From Chlamydomonas sphaeroides (Eukaryota > Chlorophyta > Chlorophyceae > Chlamydomonadales > Chlamydomonadaceae), in assembly GCA_001662425.1 (NCBI GenBank), contig BDDC01000127.1, positions 41,017 to 105,016 of the forward strand: DNA of 64,000 nucleotides. The letters run 5' to 3'. The notes beneath the pieces were generated by a model. It was not told where the DNA came from, did no database searches, and was given only the letters and a program-made list of their open reading frames with translations. This document shows, one piece after another, positions 14,301-28,300 of this stretch; positions within the stretch are counted from its first letter, which is position 1, and each line of letters starts with the position of its first letter. Made by a program: the position numbers and the translations under genes.

Positions 14301-17300
14301 CTGGAACTTCCAGCTATACCGAATCCAAAGTGAGACATATGACACCACAACGAACCCGGTGCCAGGCCAGAGAGCACCCCGCAGCAACGGCGTGCGTACG
14401 TGATGCCACTTGTCGCAGGGGTGTTTGGCGACGAGAGCTGCGGCCAGCTCCGACTGCTCGGCGGCTCCTCACCTGCCTTCGAGAAGCGCCCGTGCTCCAG
14501 CACGCCGCTCTTCACGGCCCTAGCAAGGCCGCTCTGCCGCCGCCCGCTCAACAACAAGATCATCAGCCCGGTAGCTGGCGGCGGCCTGGTGCAGGCGCAG
14601 CGCATTGCCGGAGCGCTCCTGACAGTCGACGCGCCGCTCCTGGCGTCGGAAGCCCGGGCGGCTCGGCCAGTCGTCAGCGCCTTGGTTGACGGGGGCGCGC
14701 AAGAGCTAATGCTGTTCGACGTGGTCACTCCGTGGCAGCCGGCACTGAGCTTCTGCGCTGTGAGTGGTCGCGGCACGAGCCGTATGTTGCGGAACGCCGC
14801 AGCGTAGCTAGAGGCACCCGCATTCAATTGGTATGGTGGATCGCAGTGCTGTCCGTAGGCTATTATACTGGCCACTCAACTTGCTTCGCCAATCCCATCT
14901 CCCCAGGCGCGCGGCGGCACTCTGGCAGACATCAGCTCCCCAGGCGCCCTGGATGGCATCAGGGGCATGCTGTCGCGCTGGATCACCGCCGGCGCATACA
15001 GCGGCTCGTCCATCTCCGTGTGGTACGGAGCTTTCTACGAGGCCGCTTCGGGCAGCTGGCTGTCTGCTGGCCGGCGTCCTCTTCCGCAAGAGCTGCGCCC
15101 GCCCCAAGCGCTGGCAAGCACCGCCACCGGCTGTGGCTTGCTGCAGAGCAGGGTGGCGGGGGGTAACGTCACCGGCCAAGTGCAGCGCCTATCCGCGGAT
15201 TGCGGCACCGCCGCCGCACGCTTCGTGTGTCAGCGCCCGCTAGCGACACGGCCGCCCGCAGCGGTGCCGGGGCCGCCACCTGCAGCCACCGTGACCGTCC
15301 GCAAGTCGGTGTTCTGGATTCACGCCGAAGCGGCGATGTCTTGGGCTGCAGCTCGCGCCTACTGCCAGCAGAAGGTGCGTCTGTGTGGGAGCGATCGACA
15401 CAGCACGGAAGTTCACCCGGACTGGTGTCTAGTGCCTGAACCCGTGCACGCGCTCGGACCGCACAGGGTGGCGATGTCGGCGTCCCCACCACTGCCGAGG
15501 AGCTGCGGACGCTGGGTGACATGCTGCGGCCGTGGGCTCGTGGCGGGCCCTCCGTTGACACAACCGTGTGGCTTGGGGTTGCCGACCCGGACTCGGACGG
15601 CGTATGGACAACTCTCAGTGGCGCGTCGGTGGCCGCAGTGGACCGTTGGCGCGCTGGCGAGGTGATGAGGACGCTTGCTGGGTGTGCTGGGTTACTCAGA
15701 GTAGCATGCCTGCCGCATTCTGTCAAGTAGAGTTGTGATCAGGCAGACGCTGCAGCGTCTGTAGAGGACTATGCAAGGACGCCGCCCTGGCAGGCTAATA
15801 CGGAGCGTGCACGATCGTACGACTGCCCGTGTAATCCCACAGCCTGCCAAGGACCCCCGCAAGGGCTGTGCCCAGTGGGCCGTCACGCCCACTGAAGACT
15901 ACTGGCGAGCCGCGGCATGCGACAGCATTGCGTACGTCCTCTGCGTCAAAGGTATGGTGCTCTCTGTCTGTATTTTCTGCTGTTGCAATATCGATCAGTG
16001 GACCCAGCCGCCGCAACGACATTGCGCCTGCGTACATGCCAACAAGACGCTGCGGCTCTGTCTCTTCCTGTAGATACGGCCCTCGTACGCTGCGTCGGCG
16101 CCTCATCCCAGTCATCGGCTGGCGGGCTGGCGTGTCCGCTGGGCACTGTGCTGACGGGTGCGTGGCTACTTGGCGACGATGTATGCAATGCGGCCCCACC
16201 TTGACACTCAAAGCCACGCACACAGCCCCATCACAACATACGCTACGTGTAATTCTAACTGCGCGCAACCGCAAACCATGCAGGAGTCTCTGGCGTGCTG
16301 CCACCGGCGTCGAGGGTGTCGCCGGGCCTGTCGTGGGCGCCCATCTGTGGCAACCCGCAGGCGGCCGTGGCCCTGATGGCAGGTACGCTGCGGAGCTGGC
16401 CTTTTGTGCTCGCGGCGGGGGGCGTCACTTGATGGCCTAACGGGCTTCTGTGTGTGTGACCGTACAGGCCGCAGCAACGCAGACGTGTATTGCCGGAGGG
16501 GCTGGTCCGTTCCCCGGCTGGAGGCCACCGTGGGAGCGCCCCAGGCGGCCAACACGACTGATGCCTGCAATCGCGCTTGCCTGGGCGCTGGCCCAGCAGG
16601 GCCAGGGCCGCACCGCTCTCCGTTCCTGGCAGTAAGCTGTCGCATGCTATCAAGATGCGAATCTTACTTCGTGGAAACCGAATGAGGCAGTCGCATGCCA
16701 AGCTCATCGTACACGGGATGCTGGTCAACCCGCCATGCAGGTGCTCTACGTGAACGGCACATGCTGCTGCGCCCGAGCGCTTGACGGCCAGCAGCTGAGG
16801 GCCGAGCAGTGGCAGGCCAACAGCGCCACTCCAGGCTATGTCCTTAACTATGGTGACGACTTCACTATCCAGCGCATTTGCGCTACAGCCGACAGCACGC
16901 TGCTGCCGGACTTTGTCGAGTCGGCCTACGTCACAATCAGTGAGCTAGCGCTTGCATAAGGATAAGGGGGCTTGCTCGCATCGCTGATCCTGCCCACCGC
17001 ACCGACATGCTACGCTTGATAACCGTTGCAGGCCTCAAGGCCCCGCGCCTCACTCTGTTGCTTGGCGAGAGCAAGCTCCGTCTTATGTTGGAGTCAGTGC
17101 CCTGGGAGGCCGCCCGACGCACCTGCCAGAGCCAGGGCGGGCACCTAGTAACGCTCGACAGCCCCGGCGCTGCCAGCGCGCTCCTGCGCCTGCTGCAGAA
17201 CAGCTTGCCCCCTGCCGAGCTGCAGCAGCTACAGAGCGGCATCTGGGTCGGCATGTACCTGGCGCAGGCGGGAGTGTACAGGTGGGACACATATATACTG

Positions 17301-19311
17301 GCTCGCAGCAGCTGCTGCTTGCTAGTTGGGGCTCCAGGGGTAACGCGCAGGGCGTGGTGCATGCGATTTGTCCCCCTCAGGTGGCTCAACGGCGCGCCAG
17401 CGTCCCCCATGGCCGGGGGCATTGGGAGCGGACTGCTGGGCTGCGGGGCCCTGGTGCCTTCGGCTGATGGCTCCAGCGCTGTCCTGAGCGCCACCAGCTG
17501 CAGTGCCGGACAGCCCGCCGCCTACGTGTGCGAGACAAGTGCGTACACGCGCGGGCGGGCTGTGGGGAGCCATCCGTGACGGTGCAAGTGGCTAACGTAC
17601 GTCTCGTGCTCATCGTGACGTGCATGTCGGCAGGCACATCCGTTGACACAAGTCTGAAAGGTAGGTGCGCTTTGTATGCAAGCACGGTAACGAGAGCCAG
17701 CTCACTGCAATGGAACGCGTTGCTAACACGGCAATGTATGCTGTCCTTGCAACCCGGTCCCAGACTTGACGCCGGGCGCGGAGCTGGTCCTGTCCAACAC
17801 ATCATCTCCTTTCGGGGCATGGTCGGCCATCCTGTACAGGTCGCATGCAGTCACCTGGTACACGGCTCACACAATCTGCAAGGACCAGGTAAGCAGATGA
17901 GCAAGCGGCGGTTTGCTGCGACAACGGTGTGTGCAACGCATGCCTCTGACGACCCAGGCAGGACTTACTGCTGCCACGTGATGCGGCACCGCAGGGATAC
18001 GACCTGCTGTGGCTGCTTGACATGGCCGAGCAGCAGCGCCTGGCTGCATGGCTTCGAGGCCAGGGCCTGACCCAGCCCGTGTGGATGGTGAGCGGGTACA
18101 GCGGGGAGACATGGGGGCTGAATGTCCTCATATATATGGGCGCCTGCGAGTCGTGCTCAAGCGCCTCCCGCACTCGCCGCGCCCTGACAACGAACTCAGG
18201 GCCTCACTCAAGACCCAGACGGCAACGGCGCATGGCAGACGGACAGGGTATGCGAACTTGTGCTCGTGCGCGCGTGCCTTGCTTGAGATAGAAATAGAAA
18301 TAGAAAAAGTGGTACAGTGGGCTTGACCCGCCTGATTTAAGGAGGTAGGACGTACGACCAGGTAGGGGGCCGAAGCCCCCTACGCGCCCTGTCCCCGGTG
18401 CCTTGCTGCGAGAACTGTGCATATAGCCTGCTGACAACTCTGCGTGCATCCGGCACGTGCCGGCATCCGCACAGGGCAACCGCATTCCAGCGCTCTCCAC
18501 CTGGGCTCTGGGCGCCAGCAATGCCACCGGCCTCAACGGCAAAATGCTGTGCGGCCTGCTCGACGTCTCTGCTGGCGCGCCTACGACGCGGCTGGTGGAG
18601 TGCTCGTCCGCTAGCTTCCCCTTCGTGTGCAAGGCCCCACGCGGCAGCTGGCCGGGGCTGCCAGCATCCATCGGTTCCGCCCAAGCTCCTTCGCCGCCGC
18701 CACCGCCCATGCCCCCGCCGCCAACTCCGCCATCGGTCAACGATTCCACCATTGCGACATTGGTGCTCAGCAACGCCAGATTTACATTTTACTTACGCGA
18801 CACAAACTACGACACTGCCGCTCAGACGTGCAGGGCCAGTGGCGGGCAGCTGGCGTATTTCACTTCCTACGCCGAGTACAAGAATGTAATTCTGAACCTC
18901 GTGTAAGTCTGAGACGCACATGTAGCAGGCAGCTGCCTGCAGGTCCCTTACCGTTCTCCATGCAAGCGAGGGCACCTGCTGCCACATTCTGCCTGCAGGC
19001 CAATTGTTGCCGGGCGAACGAGTTACGAGAGGGTGTTGTTCTGGGTTGGCGCCAGGAGGAAGTCGGACACAGCCAGTGAGCGCATCGGCTGTTGCAGCTG
19101 CATTGGCACGGCACGAGCTGCTGCACATACGTAACGTCTTGCTTGCGTCCCATGCGTGCAGGCAGCCCAAATTACTGGATCTTCGGATGGTCCAATGGCG
19201 AAACGCTCAACGACCAAGCGTTCTGGGCGCAAGGTGGGGGCTGCCTCGGCCTGTGGATGGCAACGAACCGCACGAGCACAACATCACATGCATGGCTAGC
19301 CCCAAGCCACC

Positions 19312-19348
<37 letters not shown>

Positions 19349-22300
19349 CCAAAGCTGCGCCACCTGCACCCAAAGAGCACTGCTGCTGCGCTGTCGGACA
19401 CACGCCCCATGCCGTGGCCTGCATGCCTCATGCCGTGCTTTGCACTTGCCCTCGTGCGTGCACACCCGGGCAACGTAGCATGCGGCCCTGCTGGGGCGCT
19501 GTCGTGGATGTGCCGCATGGAGCAGTGGCGGGCGTGGTGACGGATTCCCTGCGCCCCACACACGGCCTGCCCTCCTTCATCAAACGACGTGGCTGGGCTC
19601 CGTCAGCACGTGTGTGTCGCAACCATTTTGCTTCATGTGCCGCTTGCAGGAGAGCCCTCAAATACATGGGGTGCCGAATCATGTGCTGCAAACCTCATGG
19701 AGCTGAGGTCCAATACGTTCGATAGCAGCTATTCGGGGTTCGAGGTACGCTCGCTCCAGTGGAGGCTAAGCCACCAGCAGTGCCGTGCGGTGCTGGGTCG
19801 CCACACCATGGGCGGCGGGGGGTTTGCGTGGGCCATCACATGAATTCCACTCCATGTGCTGCTTCTACAGGACCTCCGCTGCTGGGAGACCATCTACTTC
19901 CTGTGTCGGACGCCGCTACCGCAACCCGCACCCGCGACAGACCCGCTCGAGACGGTGCGTGCGTCTTTGAGGCGTGCTTGCGATAGGATGTTACATGCAA
20001 ACATGCATGCGTGTCCTGTCCGCAGACCCCTCCCTCGGTGGTGGTTGGTGGTAGACGCTTCACAATCGGGCCGTCGTATGGGAGTTGGATCGAAGGTCGC
20101 ATGTATTGCCAGAAGCTGCGGCAGGGCAGCGAACTGGCGGTCTTGAGCCGCAGCGAGTACGATCAGGTGGGCGCCCTATCATGTTACGTCTGTCGTCAGT
20201 ATCCAGGAATTCGTGGGCGACGCAACGCATATAGGCATCTTGCTCGCATTCCGGCGAGGGGACGTGTGCACACGGACACGGACCATTCCGTCCGCAACTG
20301 CAGATTTACACAAGCCTCATCAGTGTCCTGCGGTACCAAAGTGGAGGATTGGCTAAGATTGGCCAGCAGCTGTGGCTAGGCATCTTAACATACGACGGAG
20401 AAGCACCGACTACCGTCACTGGGGAGGCTGCCAGCGATGTGTACACGCCATGGCTGAGTGGCGAACCGGGGCGCGTATCTTCCTTCAACTGTGTCGCGCT
20501 AAACATTTGGGCCATCAACCAGGTATGCACGAGGTAAAGGGCCACGTGCCGCCTCGGCCTGCTGTGATTTGCGGCTGCAAGTGTCGGCCCACACCGGGAT
20601 GCACCATCGCTCCCAACACAGGGCTCTGGCCTGCCGGCTGTGGGAATGAGCGACGAAGACTGCTCCCGGGCCCTCCGCCCGCTCTGCGAAGCGCCCGCCG
20701 AGGTTACTGAAGCGGTATCCATGCCAACCCTCTGCGGCTCCCAGAGCACTGCGACCCTGGCATGCCCAAAGAGCGGCTACAAGATTGTCTCGGTCGACTA
20801 TGCCAGCTACGGCCGCACCCGCTTGGATGTGTGCCTGCCCGTGCGCGCGGAAGACAGCAGCAGCTGCTACTCGCCTGGCCTGCTGGCAAAGGTGCAGCCG
20901 CTGTGCGTCGGACTCTCAACTTGCTCGTTCAAGGCCTTCGACCTGGTTGGGGATCCTTGCATTGGTAAGCAAGCTGCACCCGTAGCTGCGTGCCATCCAG
21001 TCGGCGTGCAGAATGGTCCTTGCCAAGCTTGTCGGCCGGCGCTACCTATTGTAACGGTGCGCACACGCCGCCCGCTGCTGTCGCAGGGACGGACAAGTAC
21101 ACGGATGTGGCTTTCACATGCGCCGGGCCTCCCGGAGCCACGCAGCCGCCGGCTGCGAGCAAGCAAGCGCTGGCCAATGCCGCGGCCACCCAAGTCGTGC
21201 AAGGGCCGTTCATGGTCACGCTTTACACTTCGACTGCAGCAACATGGCAGCAGGTGGGTCAGCCATAAATGCATGGCTGCGTAGCTGCGTGGGCTTGTGA
21301 TGACAGGGTTGTGAGCACGGTTGCTACACCTTCTCGCTCATCATCCAGGCTGCCATCCTGTGTCGGGAGGCGTTCATGCCCGGGGAGCTGGCCCGAGTGC
21401 AAACAGCCGAGGTGCGCTTCCTTGCTTGCAACAGATAGACAAGCGCGCACTGCAGGTGCAGTCGCGCACAAGCCGCACACTTGACATGCATCTATCCTCA
21501 ACTTCTCACACACACAGGACCTGCAATCGCTTCACCAGCTCGCTCGCTCGGTGATGCCGTCCGGCATGAACCCGCCCTCGCTGTGGCTGGGTGCCACGGA
21601 TGTGCTGTCCCCGGGCGTCCCCTACTGGACAGCGGACGGAACCCGGCTTAGCAATGGCCTGGGCCTGTCCTGGCCGCGCAGCAGCGGCGGCCTGTGCGCA
21701 GTTCTGGATGCCTCGGGGGCAGCGCCCGTCATCCGAGGGGCCAACTGCAGCCTCTCAACAGGCTTCGTGTGCACCGCGGCATGGGCAAAGAGCGCCCACA
21801 CGGGCACGGCAGAGGTCACCGGCGACGGGTGCGTGAGCATCGCCGGTGGCAGCATCTGCGGTAATGCGCTTGGAAGCTGTCTGCAATGACGATCGAACTG
21901 CACCTCCATGCCGTCCCTCACCCTAGGCTGCCCGATGTGGTCAGCGCCGCGACCTGCCCCAGCGGAGGGCTGTCACTGGTAGCCATGCAGCAAGCCAGCC
22001 TGGCACCTGCCACCGCAGCACAGCCCGGCAGCGTTACCCGCCCCTCGCTGTGGCGCCGCACGTGCGGAGACGGCATTCCGCACGAGGGAGAGGTGTGTGT
22101 CGTTTGGTGCATGGACTCGGTCTCGCTGGCGCACGATGCTTGCTTTGTCAATTCGTATCACAACACAATAATGAGCCGGCGCTAAACGTGCGCAGGAGGA
22201 GTGCGACCTCGGCCCTGGCAACGACGCCGGCAGCGGCCTGTGCTCTGCCGGCACCTGCCGCATCCGGCCGCAGTTCGCTGTGCGGTGCGTCGGGTGCTGA

Positions 22301-25300
22301 AAGCAACAAATTACAGCGCCCCACCACACGCCCAACCCACGTGTCGCGCCATTACCTGCTGTCATGCAGGGCCTCTGCCACCCAGGCGGTCATCGAGCTG
22401 GGAGACGGCAGCCGCACGCTCACCCGCTTTGGCGGCACCAGCAGCTGGACCATGTTTGCGCAGGCCCGGGGCTTCAACGATACCAAGCTGGCGGACTCGG
22501 ACCCGCTGCTGCTCCCAGGCTTCTCCGCTACAGCTGCTTTCAATGGTGCGCACCTCTATCTTGGAGTTCGTTGTCCTGCTGCTTTGTTTGGTGGCATCTA
22601 ACAGCATACCCATCCCGTGTTTTCCCTCGTGGCAGACTTCCCCCCAAACACGCCCGCTGTTCTGCACAAGAGTCGCAGGCTGCGGCCGGGCACGCCCTTC
22701 CAGTACCGGGCCCTGCTGCGCACCGATAACCTGTATCCGGCTTTGCCGGATTGGAGCAACGTGGAAGCAGCTGCGGTTATCGATGCCACATTCACCAATG
22801 GTGCGAACCCGCCGCTCGACTGCTGTGAATGATCATCGCATGATGCATTCGGCTGAACGCTCGGCCCAACTATCTGGTGCGTGCTGTGTGCTCATCTGCA
22901 GGCACCAGTTCTTGCGGCTGCACGCTGGATAACCCGGGTGGCCAGCCGGTCAACATGATGGTCGTGCAGGAGCACACCAGCATCGTGTTCAGGTGAGCGG
23001 GGGGCGTGGCTTCTGCAGGGCTCGCTCGCAGCATGCCAATCCGGACGCCCAATGCCACCTATGCCTTCCGCTCCTCGCAGCTGGGTGGTGGGCAGTGCCT
23101 GCGAGTCGGGCATCAGCGTCACTCGCAGCCTCGTGAGCCCCCTCGATGGCAGCCTCCTAGACACTGTGACCACAGCCCAGCTGTCCATCAGCCTGCCGTG
23201 CGGCACGCTGTACCGGCCTGCCCGGACCGAGATCGACGAGGACATTGTGCGAGACGACCTCAAAGTGGGGCTCACGTACCGCTACTGTGTCACGGTGTCC
23301 TCGGACGCCACGGATGTCTTCTACCTGGACGCTTCAAACCCCCTGGCCGCTGCCCGGTTTGTGAGCGGTAAGCGCGTGCGCAATGAACCAGCGAACACTG
23401 GCGCTACAGACTTGAGCACCGCGCGAGTGCCGTTTGCTCGGCCAGCTCCAAACCCTGGTGTTGTACATCCTGCCGTCTTCAGAGCCCAAGTGCCGCGACG
23501 TGACCATCATGTGGGCGGGCGTCATCCAGGGCGAGATCAAGACCCGGGTCCTGACCGCAGCGCCCGGTGTGCGCATGACTGCGCACGTGCTCGGCACGTC
23601 CACGGTTGTGTCTGGCACGGCCGACGACAGCGGCAAGTACAGCCTCCGCCTGCAGACGAGCCTGCCATCCTGCAACCCTGTGGCCGCGCCAGGTATGTAT
23701 GGCCAGGGGCTCCTCCGAGGGCGGGCATGTGGCATTTGCTACGGCGGGGCTAGCAGGCGAAACATCACAATGTCAGTAAGCCCCGCACCTACGCACACCT
23801 ACCCCAGAGAAATGCGCCGGCCAGTCTGTCAGGTACGCAACGAAGCAAACACAGCTCGGCGGGCCGGCGGCTGAATGCATTGCCCGGCAGCGATCGAATG
23901 CAAGTGCAGTAAGGCCATGCCCCGCCTCACGCCCTGCAGGCTCACCGCCAGCAAGCGCACCAAGATGCGGACGGGCCGGGTCATACGGCACGTGTTTTCA
24001 GTGAACGGCGTCCTGGGCGCATCACAGGTGTGTGCGCTGCCGAACATGTGGCAACACATGGCACACGCCCGCCCCAGGGCATGTCATCAGGCAGCTAGCT
24101 GCACATGAGTTTGGGGCACGCTCGCTCCCGGGCAACCTTTTACAGCACCTACCTCGGTCGAGCGGCTTGCGAACACTCGACACGAGGCATGCATGCTGCA
24201 AACGGCGCATCCAGAGGGCGACTTAGTGCTGGCTCCCGTACGCTGCCTGCCGGTGCATGCGTGGGTCATCGTGGTGATCTGATGCTGCAGTACTGCTGCC
24301 GTACTGGGTTCGCTCGCAGGTGGTCGCGGTGCAGCACGCGCAGTCTGTGACCATGGCGCACATCGTGGATCAGAGCAGCCTGCCCATCAGCGGCTTCGTG
24401 CGGTGGGTCGCAGCGCGCGTTTCACCCACCCACCCACCCGCCGCACCTGTTGCAGGCTTGGCACATGCCGTGCTGCCCGTGCGTGCGTGGGCGTGCCCTT
24501 CTGCTGCCACACGTGTACACTCTTACTTCCTTTCAGGTGGCCTGGCAGCAGCGCCAGCTCCGGCTACGCTGAGACACGCGGCTGCCCCATCAGCGGTGGG
24601 TGGGCCTGCACGTGCGCGCTGCTACCCAAGTAACCGCACCTACCCCTACTTACGCACGAGCAATGCACGGCAAGCGAGCAACGAAGGCACGCTCGCATGT
24701 GTGCAAGCCATGGCCTGCCGCTCACCTCCCCTACCTGCACATCGCAGACGTGACCGTGTGCGCCGTCAATGTCGTCAGCAACAGCACGGTGGTGTGCGCC
24801 ACGTCCGACAGCGACGGCTCCTTCCTGCTGGCTGCTGGCATCGGCAGCTTGCTGCGCCTTGAGGCCCGCTATGGCGGCGGCCATACCTTCGCGTTCACAT
24901 TCCCAGCTGAGATCGAGGTGCGTGTGCTCGGGGGCTACCAAGCGTTCTGGTGTGGACAATATGTACACCGTGCTTAATCCATCCACTGATGACCCTGCCG
25001 TGCCTCCCCAGCTTGACAACAAGGGCGCCTTCGAGCTGACGGCCCCAGTGTACGACATTGACGTGCGCGACACCACCACCCGCGCCGTAGCCATCAAGGT
25101 GGTCGGCGGCAGGTAAGGGCACCGGCAGTGCGCCCGATGAGTGGCCATGCTTGCCTTTCGGTGCGCTGTGGGCTGAGAGAGTGGCCAGCCAACCTTGCAT
25201 CGATCGATGCTGAACATCCCAATACATACATCCTGCCGCCATTCAGGTGCAACTTCGGCCTGGGCCGTGTGGTGATGGAGCTCAGGGCCGAGGGGTGCAG

Positions 25301-28300
25301 TGCCCAGATGGTACAGCCAGCGGTGGGTCACGTCATCTGCAGTTGGCTGTGCGCTGCATGCTCTACATGCATGCTGTACGTACGTATTTAGCCGTGGCAG
25401 CCACTGCGCCTTACACGCCGTTACCTGCTTCAACATTCCAACCGGTGTACTCTTCGAGCGCTTGGGCGGCCAGGTGCTGTCGGCTGTCGCAGGTTCCCTC
25501 CAATTACTATAACGCTGGTTCCACAGTCAGAAAGCCAATGTGCCTTTATGATGAGCCAAGGTGTTTCCTTAGCCATGCCGCGGCCCCTGCCCACAGAGTG
25601 ACCGCCGTGTGACAGTGGGTCTCAGTGAGGACGGCACGCCAGTTTCAACAACCATGCTCACGTGAGGCCGCACGCACGATGAGGTGCCACCAGCAGCCGA
25701 CAAGGATGTTCCCGGTCACGCATCCCACAACTATGGCACTCACATCATGGCCCGACGGGGGACAGGGCGCGTAGGGGGCTCCGGCCCCTTGGTCGCCCTA
25801 CCTCCTTAGATCACGGCGGGCCAAGCCCGCTGTACCTCTATTTCTATTTCTTTTACATGGCCCGTCCGTACCCTGATCGGCAACCACAGGCTTGCTGCGC
25901 TGCCCTGGGTCATCAATTATGTGGAGCTATCGGGGCCCATCCCTGACCTGAACGCAGCCGCCGTGGACAAGTACATCAAGGCAACAACGAGTCAGGTGGG
26001 ACAGGCGGAAAGGTGCCGCTCAGCGAGTTGCGTATATATGCATGCTCGTACATACACCTGAGCCATTTTTGCTCGCGACGATTGCCACCTATTGATTCTA
26101 TTCTCTTTCCTCTTGACCTGCAGGGTTCCCAGTTTGTCAACCTCACCTCCGCCCCAGCTAATGACGAGACGCCCACCGCCTCCTTCACCTACCTTGCGCC
26201 GGTGGAGATGGACGTGGACGTGTGCCGCCCGCCGTCGCCCTTGTCGGGCGGCCTGCCACGTCAGTGCGGCGCCTTCACGCTTCGCGAGCAGTGCGAGGAC
26301 AGGACAACGGTGAGGGCGCGCACCTTGCCTGTGCCCTCAACAAAACACTCATCGGAAAACTGATTTGCTGTGCATGTGGATTGTTGGTGCAGGCGGACGC
26401 GGCGTACGGCAGAGTGTACGACAAGTACACAACGTTTGACTCGGACTTGGTGCAGAAGGAGGTTGTGCTGCTAACTGCGCAGACAGGTAGACTGGCTTGC
26501 GGCGTCGGTGTGCTGTGTGTGGGGGCGCACACATGTTACGCTGGCACACATGTTGCTGCTGCACGCCGGGCGGGGTTCACTATTTGTTGATGCTAGGCTC
26601 TTATTATCTTGGTGCTCGGCTTTGAACCATGCCCAGATTATGACCTGCGCATCCGGCTGTTCGAGCGCTACGGGCGCCTGGTGTGCCGCGACCTCAGCAG
26701 CAGCGTGCTAATCCAGGACGGTATGACGAGGGTGGCGGAGGACGACCCCAACTTCACCTGCACCAGCGCGGGCATGGGCTGTGTGAAGCAGGTGTGCTAC
26801 GGCAACACGGGTTCTGTATGCAGACGGGCTACGGACGGACGGCATGGGATGGCACCACACCGCAGTTTGGATCAGTTTGCTGCAAGCTGTGTGTTGCCCC
26901 GCTCCGGTTCCTGCAGGTCGAGCCGTCACCCCAGACGGGCATGGCAGAGTTTGTCTATCGCATGACGCCTGCAGCGCCCGTCTTTGGCACGGAGATGGCG
27001 TACGCGCAGCCCCTGGACGCCTCTGTCCAGCAGACCAACGGCTGGCCAGCACGTGCGTTCAAGCTGTACGGCATCGTTCAGGTGCGTTGCCTGGGCGGGT
27101 GTGGGATCTGCATAAATGTAGTGGCGCATGTATGCTAATGTTTGCCACGCAGCAATTTGCACCGCTTGGACGGCATGCATCCCTATCACCCCCAAACACG
27201 GAATGTATCCGTGTGTCCAACTTGATTGCAGGGCTCGGCCGAGCGTGAGGGCACAGATTACATCGAGGTGTGCTATTGCACGTGTGCATTTACAGCGCGG
27301 TGTCACCCCGCCCATGCACCCGTCTTGCGTGTGACATGGCGGCGCACTCTCTCGACTGTGTCCACAGATTCCCGTTCCAGTGCCACTACTCATCCTGCGG
27401 GACCCGCCCGGCGATGGCAGCTTTGCAACGCTGCACTCCAGCATCTCAACTTCCGTTTCGTAAGCACGTCCCACTTGGGCTGCTGCTGCCAAGCAAGCAA
27501 ACGGCGTGTGTTAATTTAGACAGAAAAGGAATGCGCGTCTTGCTGATGATGTCCGGTTTCCGCAGATTGGCAATGAGCCAGCGGAGCAAGGATACATGCG
27601 GTGGCTTGGCGAACCAAGATATGGCAAAGTCAGGTACGTATGCGATACACTGAGTCGCTCTGCAACACCGATGACACGGACAACTGACATGTTGATCCCT
27701 ACCCCCGGCAGCCATCTGGGCAATTCTTAACGCCATACCATTTACCAAGGTATAATGCTTCTGCTGAATAGTATTGGGCTGCCAATATTTGTTTTCGTGC
27801 TATGCAAAACGCATGCTTGGATTGCACCGCAGTTTGGTCGAGCCCCAAAAGAGACCGATAAGTTCAAGGATGGAGCTACTGCCGCTGAGAAGACTGCAAA
27901 GATTGCATCCAAGGCAATGACGCTGAAGGATGTGTTTTGGGGCAGCAAATTTACCCTCCTCAAGACAGTGCCGAAAGTGACTTCTCCTTGGGTCAAGCAA
28001 GCCATCCAGAGTACCCGAGCCTCAAAAGTCAACTTGGATGGCACGACCACCCCGCAACAGAGGGCTCCATTGGTAGATCTGACTTCCATGGATGTGTCCG
28101 CGTACACCCGAGATCCATATGGCTTGAAGGTGAGCAACTGCATCAGAAGCAACACCCGGCCTTGCTTCTTTTCATATGCACGGCAGCTCAGGCGTGCCAA
28201 GCCCTCTTGTATGTCTCTGCACACAGAGTTTTAACAGGAATCTTAGCAGAGAGCAAAATGAGGTTCCCAGCGAGTACCGGTAAGTTCTAAGCGGTCATAC

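Noticed and set aside
18285..18396. tRNA gene or tRNA-derived promoter in the repeat
   Set aside because: GGTACAGTGGG resembles an A box, but a B-box-like string overlaps it instead of lying 30-60 bases away, and no cloverleaf forms.
19315..19345. TATA promoter inside the giant gene
   Set aside because: It is a plain (TA)n microsatellite within an intron, with CTLD 12 exons on both sides.
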